From Colimorpha_A sp045543555 (lineage in GTDB: Bacteria; Bacillota; Clostridia; Oscillospirales; CAG-272), in contig JAZQMQ010000009.1 of the NCBI GenBank assembly GCA_045543555.1, forward strand, positions 62,001 to 126,000: 64,000 nucleotides of DNA. The letters are read 5' to 3'. This document shows positions 60,401 through 64,000 of this stretch, piece by piece (the first letter of the stretch is position 1; each line of letters opens with the position of its first letter). The position numbers and the translations under genes were made by a program. The notes below the pieces were generated by a model. That model ran no database searches. It was not told where the DNA came from and worked only from the letters and a program-made list of their open reading frames with translations.

Positions 60401-60630
60401 ATCTTCGCGATGTATTCGAGAGTAAGGGGCTCCATATATACCTTATCCGCAATTGTGGTATCTGTCATTATTGTAGCAGGGTTAGAGTTACAAAGAACTA
60501 CCTCGTAGCCCTCTTCCTTAAGCGCAAGGCAAGCCTGCGTTCCCGCATAGTCGAACTCTGCAGCCTGACCGATAACGATAGGACCCGAGCCGATGATAAG
60601 TATCTTCTTTAAATCTGTTCTCTTAGCCAT
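57457..60630 (-). CDS. carB: Carbamoyl-phosphate synthase, large subunit
   Basis: 1057 residues from the ATG at 60630 (AAAGGAG; an upstream in-frame start would lie in the hairpin region). Two homologous halves, each with biotin carboxylase-like ATP-grasp domains (ILIIGSGPIVIGQAAEFDYAG at the start, VVLGAGPIRIGQGVEFDYS near 555), PVVLRPAFTLGGTGGGF and NPRVSRSSALASKA; C-terminal MGS-fold regulatory domain. Makes carbamoyl phosphate from bicarbonate, ammonia and two ATP. The glutaminase subunit carA is not next to it nor in the window. Confidence 0.95.
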   Translation of the reverse strand: MAKRTDLKKILIIGSGPIVIGQAAEFDYAGTQACLALKEEGYEVVLCNSNPATIMTDTTIADKVYMEPLTLEYIAKILRYERPDAIVPGIGGQTGLNLAMQLEKKGVLKECGVELLGTSSESIERAEDREMFKELCQSIGEPVIPSEITYSLEEAKEAARRIGYPVVLRPAFTLGGTGGGFAYNEEELITVGLNAFKLSPVHQVLIEKSVKGYKEIEFEVMRDSSDRAITICGMENMDPVGVHTGDSIVVAPILSLNDHDLKMLNDSAIKIIRELKIEGGCNVQFALNPDSSEYYLIEVNPRVSRSSALASKASGYPIARVTAKIAVGMTLDEIPVAGGTADKEPVLDYIVAKFPRFPFDKFTSASNVLGTQMKATGEVMGIGSTLDECFLKSIRSLETGVCHVYLAKFDELGKDELVEYIKTFHADNVYAIARLLRLGMTVAELHEITAITELFLECLERIVKMEGVIVSSPLDVKALRCAKEMGFSDKMIAKYWNVDEIAVYNLRKENGIIPVFRMVDTLHTGEYIAYLYSSYQGKNDSRLTNKKKIVVLGAGPIRIGQGVEFDYSTVHAVQTIRNSGYEAIIVNNNPETVSTDYTTADKLYFEPLTPEDVMAIIDYEQPEGVIASLGGQTAINLAEPLVKRGVKIIGTDCDAISRAEDRNQFERLLRELNIPQPRGRAVTNIEDGIKAANDIGYPVLVRPSFVLGGRAMQIVAKDEDLRQYLKTAVEIDEDRPVLVDKYIVGKEVEVDAICDGHDVFVPGIMELVERTGVHSGDSISVYPTFSISDKVKGIILQYAKKLGLGIGIVGLFNIQFIVDKDDNVFIIEVNPRSSRTVPFLSKSTGYSLADIATEVILGKTLKEQGIFCLYPEEKKRYYVKVPVFSFNKIKGLDAYLSPEMKSTGEAIGYDDKLHRAMQKALIAGGMNLQNYGTIIVTLADEDKAEALPLVRRFYNMGFNIEATVGTANFLKENGIRTRVLKKLLEGSEQIFDSIRSGYVSYVINTRAVLSGVHYEDGVEIRRCAVENGVTLFSSLDTVRIVLDVLEEITNKVSTIDS

Positions 60631-60665
60631 TTTCTTCTCCTTTCGGGGCTTTGCCCCATGTCCCA

Positions 60666-60712
60666 CAAGAAAACTTTTTGAAAAACGTTTTCTTGACTTT
60701 CAAAACTTTTAT
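60666..60712 (+). repeat. Dispersed hairpin-plus-tail repeat, copy C
   Basis: CAAGAAAACTTTTTG / AAAAACGTTTTCTTG hairpin followed by ACTTTCAAAACTTTTAT, matching copies A and B. It lies inside the pyr operon between pyrC and carB, so it is transcribed (on the reverse strand). Confidence 0.65.
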
Positions 60713-60727
60713 GATGAATTTTATATT

Positions 60728-61960
60728 TTACGAATTATAGACCAATTTCCCGTTATAGACGGTCATAAGGCATTTCCCGTAGACTCGCTTGCCCTCAAAG
60801 GGAGTTGCTCGTCCCATAGTGACGAAGCTGTCGGGATCGATCGTATATTCTTCTTCGAGATCATAGACCGTAAATCCCACGTCGGTATCCATATTGAATC
60901 GTGTTCTCGGCGCTCTCGACATCAGATCGATCAGCTTTTCAAGAGTTATGACACCCTTTTTCACCAGCTCGGTATAAAGCACAGGGAAGGCGGTCTCAAG
61001 CCCCACAACTCCCATTGCGCTCTTTTCAAGTCCTCTGCCCTTTTCTTCTGCCGAGTGCGGAGCGTGATCGGTTGCTATCATATCGATAGTTCCGTCAACA
61101 ATTCCCTCGATAAGCGCGTCGCGGTCGGACTCTGAACGGAGCGGCGGATTCATTTTGAACCGTCCGTGCTCCTTTAAGTCCTTGTCGCAAAGGGTAAGGT
61201 AATGAGGACCTGTTTCGCAGGTTACGTTAAGCCCGTCCGCCTTTGCCTTTCTTATAAGCTCGACGGCTTCCTTTGTGGAAATGTGGCAAACGTGGTAGGC
61301 GCAGCCCGTTTCTCTTACAAGCTCAAGGTCTCGCTTTATGGGACCCCACTCACTTTCGGAGCAGATGCCTCTGTGACCGTGGGCTCTCGCGTATTCACCG
61401 TCGTGAATGTAGCCTCCGTGAAGCAGAGCCTCGTCCTCGCAGTGAGCAACTATCATTTTGCCAAGCGACTTTGCCTTAAGCATAGCCGCCTTCATCATTT
61501 CGGGATTCTGAACGCCCTTTCCGTCATCGGAGAAGCCGCACACCTTGTCAGCCATGCCCTCCATATCCGAAAGCTCCTGCCCCGACTGACCTACGGTTAT
61601 CGTTCCGTAGGGGTGAACCGCAACTGCGGCGTCATTTTCGATCAGTTTAAGCTGAAGACCGAGATTTTCGACGCTGTCGGGGGGCGGCTTGAGGTTTGGC
61701 ATGGAGCAGAGAGCCGTGTAGCCACCCGCCGCACCTGCCTGAGCGCCGCTTTTTACCGTCTCTTTATAAGAAAAACCCGGCTCTCGCAGATGTACGTGAA
61801 CATCAGCAAAGCCGGGAAAAATATACTTGCCGGAAAAATCAACGTAATTGTCGGAAAAGAAATAGGAATAGGAAAAGGGAACGTCGATATTAACGGTTAA
61901 ATCTTTAACTTCGAAATGACCGTCGACGTATACGTTTGCTCCCTTAAGCGTAAGCTCCAT
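60728..61960 (-). CDS. pyrC: Dihydroorotase
   Basis: 410 residues from the ATG at 61960 with GGAGG upstream. Class I (Bacillus type): FADVHVHLREPGF with the HxH zinc pair (near 57), VAHCEDEALL, CHISTKEAVELI, and IATDHAPHSAEEK with the catalytic aspartate. Cyclises carbamoyl aspartate to dihydroorotate. First gene of the operon; short leader with no PyrR-type attenuator. Confidence 0.95.
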   Translation of the reverse strand: MELTLKGANVYVDGHFEVKDLTVNIDVPFSYSYFFSDNYVDFSGKYIFPGFADVHVHLREPGFSYKETVKSGAQAGAAGGYTALCSMPNLKPPPDSVENLGLQLKLIENDAAVAVHPYGTITVGQSGQELSDMEGMADKVCGFSDDGKGVQNPEMMKAAMLKAKSLGKMIVAHCEDEALLHGGYIHDGEYARAHGHRGICSESEWGPIKRDLELVRETGCAYHVCHISTKEAVELIRKAKADGLNVTCETGPHYLTLCDKDLKEHGRFKMNPPLRSESDRDALIEGIVDGTIDMIATDHAPHSAEEKGRGLEKSAMGVVGLETAFPVLYTELVKKGVITLEKLIDLMSRAPRTRFNMDTDVGFTVYDLEEEYTIDPDSFVTMGRATPFEGKRVYGKCLMTVYNGKLVYNS

Positions 61961-62004
61961 TTTGTTCCTCCGTGTCTGAAAGTGCATATTTATCTATCTT
62001 AATT

Positions 62005-62033
62005 ATTATAACACGAAGAAGGTTTTTTGTCAA
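62005..62033 (-). promoter_or_regulatory. Promoter of the pyr operon
   Basis: Minus strand TTGACA, 17 nt, TATAAT: perfect consensus; leader about 38 nt. Confidence 0.85.
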
Positions 62034-62108
62034 TTATTTTTATTTCGCTTTAGGTCGAAATTCAGGCCAAAAAATCGAATGTTTTTGTGCAAACTTTTGC
62101 CGCACTCA

Positions 62109-62138
62109 TTGACAAAACATAAAAAAATGTGATATAAT
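62109..62138 (+). promoter_or_regulatory. Promoter of the metallo-beta-lactamase-fold lipoprotein gene
   Basis: TTGACA, 18 nt, TATAAT; divergent from the pyr operon. Start near 62145. Confidence 0.75.
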
Positions 62139-62179
62139 TATACGAAATATTTTATTTTTCATGAAAGGATTTACGTATT

Positions 62180-63733
62180 ATGAAAAAAATATTGCCCCTT
62201 ATTTTAGCACTTATTATGATGCTTGCAGTCCTCGCATCCTGCACCAACGAACCCGCAGAGACCGATGATCCCGAAAGCGAATCCGAAGAGGTAACGGAGA
62301 CCGAGAAGGTTCTCTCCGAGGTTTCCGCATTTGAAATCATCTGTTTCCTCACCCCCAAAACCACGTTTGCAAGTACCTTTGGCTGCACCGAGTACCTTTT
62401 TGACGAGGTGGAATCCAAGGACGACTTTATAGCTAAATTCACCGACGAGGACTTTACCGTTCTCAATACTACCCCCGTTGCAGGCGCAAAGTTCGAGACC
62501 ATCACCCTCAACAAGAAGGACGAATTGGTCACAATCTATTGGAACGAGGCAGAGAGCAACATAAGACTTCTCTACGAAATAATAGACGAGAAGGTCCTCG
62601 CACTCCTTAAGTCTAACACCATGTCGGGCTCGGGTGCCCTCACTTTTGCTCAGATCGGTACCGAAAGAGTAAACGAGACCGATAATCCCTTGATCGGAAT
62701 GTGCTACGTCATCAAGCTTGCCAGCGGCAAGGCGATCGTCATTGACGGCGGCTTCCCCAACGAGCCCTGCGCCGATAACCTTTTCAACTCCCTTGGTAAA
62801 ATGGGTATCGCAAAGAACGCAGAGGGTCAGTTCATGATCGAGGCTTGGTTCTTCTCCCACGGCCACGGCGACCACAAAGGCGTTATGACCTACTACTCCG
62901 AAAAGTACGGTGACAAGACCGACGTTGAGTATTTCCTCTACAATATGCCCTCAACCGCTGACGTTGCAGGCTTCCACGGCGGAGAAAAGAGATTCCACGA
63001 TCTCTGCAGAGCTGCCTTCCCCGATTCCGTATTCGTAGTTCCTCACGCAGGAATTAAGTATTACTTCGGCAACGCCATTATCGATATGCTCTATACCCCC
63101 GATCTGGTATGGTCCCCCGCAACTCCCATTACCGAATATAACAGCACCAGCCTTATCTTCAAGCTTCAGGGCGGCGGCGCAAGCTTCTTCTGCTGCGGTG
63201 ACACGGGCGAGCCCGCATCCGAATCCCTCTGGAACCATTACGACAGCTCCGCCTTCAAGAGCGACATTCTCCAGATAACCCACCACGGCCTTACCACCGG
63301 CGGCGGACAAAACGGTCAGGAATGGGAATACCTTAAGAAGGTATACGACGCTACCGAGGCTACCTACGCCGTTCTCCCCATGCACTCCCGCTATAAGACG
63401 GGCAACGAGAGAAACGGACGCTACACCGTTCTTATTCAGTGGTGTAACGCAGGCTACCAGTCCTCCTACGTTATGAACGAATCCGACAATCACGGTCTGT
63501 CTTCCTTCAATCAGAACTACTATAACGATTTCTGCGACAGCGTAAGAGAGGGCAAAAACACCAAGGAGACTCTCTACGGCTACGACGGAATCAATAAGGC
63601 GGTCAACGAAAACGGACTTGTTACATACCTCGGCGGTAACGAGTATAAGCCTATGGTAACTATCTTCTCATTTGCCAATAATAAGGTAACGCTTGTGGAA
63701 AATCAGGAGCTTTACAGCTGGCTTGAAGCGTAA
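62180..63733 (+). CDS. Secreted lipoprotein with a metallo-beta-lactamase fold
   Basis: 517 residues. Signal peptide with lipobox AVLASC (C21), acidic linker (22-45), a short N-terminal domain, then a metallo-beta-lactamase fold from about 160: VIDGGFPNEP, FFSHGHGDHKG (HxHxDH motif near 230), CCGDTGEPAS and ITHHGL near 368. Such ComEC/hydrolase-like MBL domains cleave phosphoesters or lactones; the lipid anchor puts it outside the membrane. Substrate unknown. SD AAAGGA. Terminator follows. Confidence 0.82.
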   Translation: MKKILPLILALIMMLAVLASCTNEPAETDDPESESEEVTETEKVLSEVSAFEIICFLTPKTTFASTFGCTEYLFDEVESKDDFIAKFTDEDFTVLNTTPVAGAKFETITLNKKDELVTIYWNEAESNIRLLYEIIDEKVLALLKSNTMSGSGALTFAQIGTERVNETDNPLIGMCYVIKLASGKAIVIDGGFPNEPCADNLFNSLGKMGIAKNAEGQFMIEAWFFSHGHGDHKGVMTYYSEKYGDKTDVEYFLYNMPSTADVAGFHGGEKRFHDLCRAAFPDSVFVVPHAGIKYYFGNAIIDMLYTPDLVWSPATPITEYNSTSLIFKLQGGGASFFCCGDTGEPASESLWNHYDSSAFKSDILQITHHGLTTGGGQNGQEWEYLKKVYDATEATYAVLPMHSRYKTGNERNGRYTVLIQWCNAGYQSSYVMNESDNHGLSSFNQNYYNDFCDSVREGKNTKETLYGYDGINKAVNENGLVTYLGGNEYKPMVTIFSFANNKVTLVENQELYSWLEA

Positions 63734-63751
63734 AATATAACTATTCATCAA

Positions 63752-63788
63752 GGGGCTGTCACAAAACTTGCTGACAGCTCCATTATTT
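63752..63788 (+). terminator. Terminator after the MBL lipoprotein gene
   Basis: GGGGCTGTCA / TGACAGCTCC stem followed by ATTATTT. Confidence 0.7.
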
Positions 63789-63814
63789 AACCGCAGAATC
63801 ATAAGGAGATTCAG

Positions 63815-64000
63815 ATAAACCTTAAAAAATTACTTGCTCTGCTTCTCGTAATAACTACCCTCCTCTCGGTGATCGTTGCGTTTGCAAACGGTGTCGATGG
63901 CGAAACCGAGAGTAACATCACGGGTGAAAATACCGTGGTCGTGCCCTCCGATGCCGAGACAGATACAGAGACAGATGCAGAGACAGACACAGATTCGGAA
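63815..64000 (+). CDS. Exported Asp/Glu/Thr-repeat protein, apparent ATA start (truncated by window edge)
   Basis: 62 codons to the window edge. AAGGAG at 63803-63808 is spaced 6 nt from ATA at 63815, which opens a typical signal peptide (NLKKLLALLLVITTLLSVIV, cleavage after AFA) followed by a Glu/Thr/Asp-rich repeat (ETDTETDAETDT). No ATG, GTG or TTG occurs in frame between the upstream stop (63788) and a GTG at 63869 that is already inside the hydrophobic core. So either ATA is used as a rare start codon or an ATG has mutated. Function unknown. Confidence 0.6.
   Translation, partial: MNLKKLLALLLVITTLLSVIVAFANGVDGETESNITGENTVVVPSDAETDTETDAETDTDSE

Noticed and set aside
61961..62004. PyrR-binding attenuator upstream of pyrC
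   Set aside because: Leader is about 38 nt, with no anti-antiterminator or terminator hairpin.

Overview
The window reads as chromosomal DNA from an anaerobic, endospore-forming member of the Clostridia (Firmicutes), probably an uncultured gut relative of the Oscillospirales/Christensenellales. Evidence: G+C in the mid-forties by eye, strong AGGAG-type ribosome binding sites, textbook sigma-A promoters (many TTGACA-17-TATAAT), U-rich intrinsic terminators, a tryptophan T-box and a yybP-ykoY riboswitch, sporulation genes (spoIIR, a SpoVAF/GerA-type protein), a reverse rubrerythrin with a PerR-like regulator, and two plant-glycan glycosidases. I see no prophage, insertion sequence with a transposase, CRISPR array or rRNA. 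The order assignment is inference; I had no database.

Layout. 1-10 kb: the N-terminal part of an ABC exporter, a YgjP-type protease-fold protein, GH78 and GH127 glycosidases flanking a GMP synthetase that has only the ATP-pyrophosphatase part, a small HTH regulator, an M42 peptidase, a lipoprotein, and azlCD. 10-21 kb (minus strand): operon uvrD-like / DUF3783 / DUF368 / polA, then htpG / prephenate-dehydratase-like pseudoenzyme / pgcA. 21-27 kb: spoVAF with a half-size TSUP gene, a T-box-controlled trpB2, a YitT-like membrane protein, perR and rubrerythrin. 27-35 kb: an aromatic amino acid operon pheA-aroB-aroC-aroEK-aroA-tyrA-aroF (minus), which lacks only 3-dehydroquinate dehydratase. 35-38 kb: aminotransferase, tRNA methyltransferase and rsmI (plus). 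38-45 kb (minus): small membrane protein; parvulin / CvpA-like / methionine gamma-lyase-like operon; P-type cation ATPase behind a Mn2+ riboswitch. 45-50 kb: pgeF, a solo MazF, an MNT-HEPN pair, tRNA-Arg and tRNA-His, histidinol phosphatase, spoIIR, Nudix hydrolase. 50-62 kb (minus): pyrimidine operon pyrC-carB-pyrK-pyrD-esterase-pyrF-nptA-pyrE-pyrB-pyrI, without carA. 62-64 kb: secreted metallo-beta-lactamase-fold lipoprotein and the start of another exported protein.

How genes work together. The aro operon makes chorismate from erythrose-4-phosphate and PEP and converts it towards phenylalanine and tyrosine; the divergent aminotransferase may finish those pathways. The pyr operon makes UMP from carbamoyl phosphate and aspartate, but the glutamine amidotransferase subunit (carA) is absent, just as the GMP synthetase lacks its glutaminase half, so both amidotransferase parts must be encoded elsewhere.

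Most unusual observations: DNA polymerase I has glycine where the catalytic motif-A aspartate should be; a prephenate-dehydratase/ACT-like protein that has lost its catalytic motifs sits between htpG and pgcA; an MNT-HEPN pair in which the MNT has lost all three catalytic acids; a Mn2+ riboswitch with visible mutually exclusive helices; a gene near the right edge that appears to start at ATA; and two families of dispersed hairpin repeats, one of which supplies the 3' end of a lipoprotein gene.
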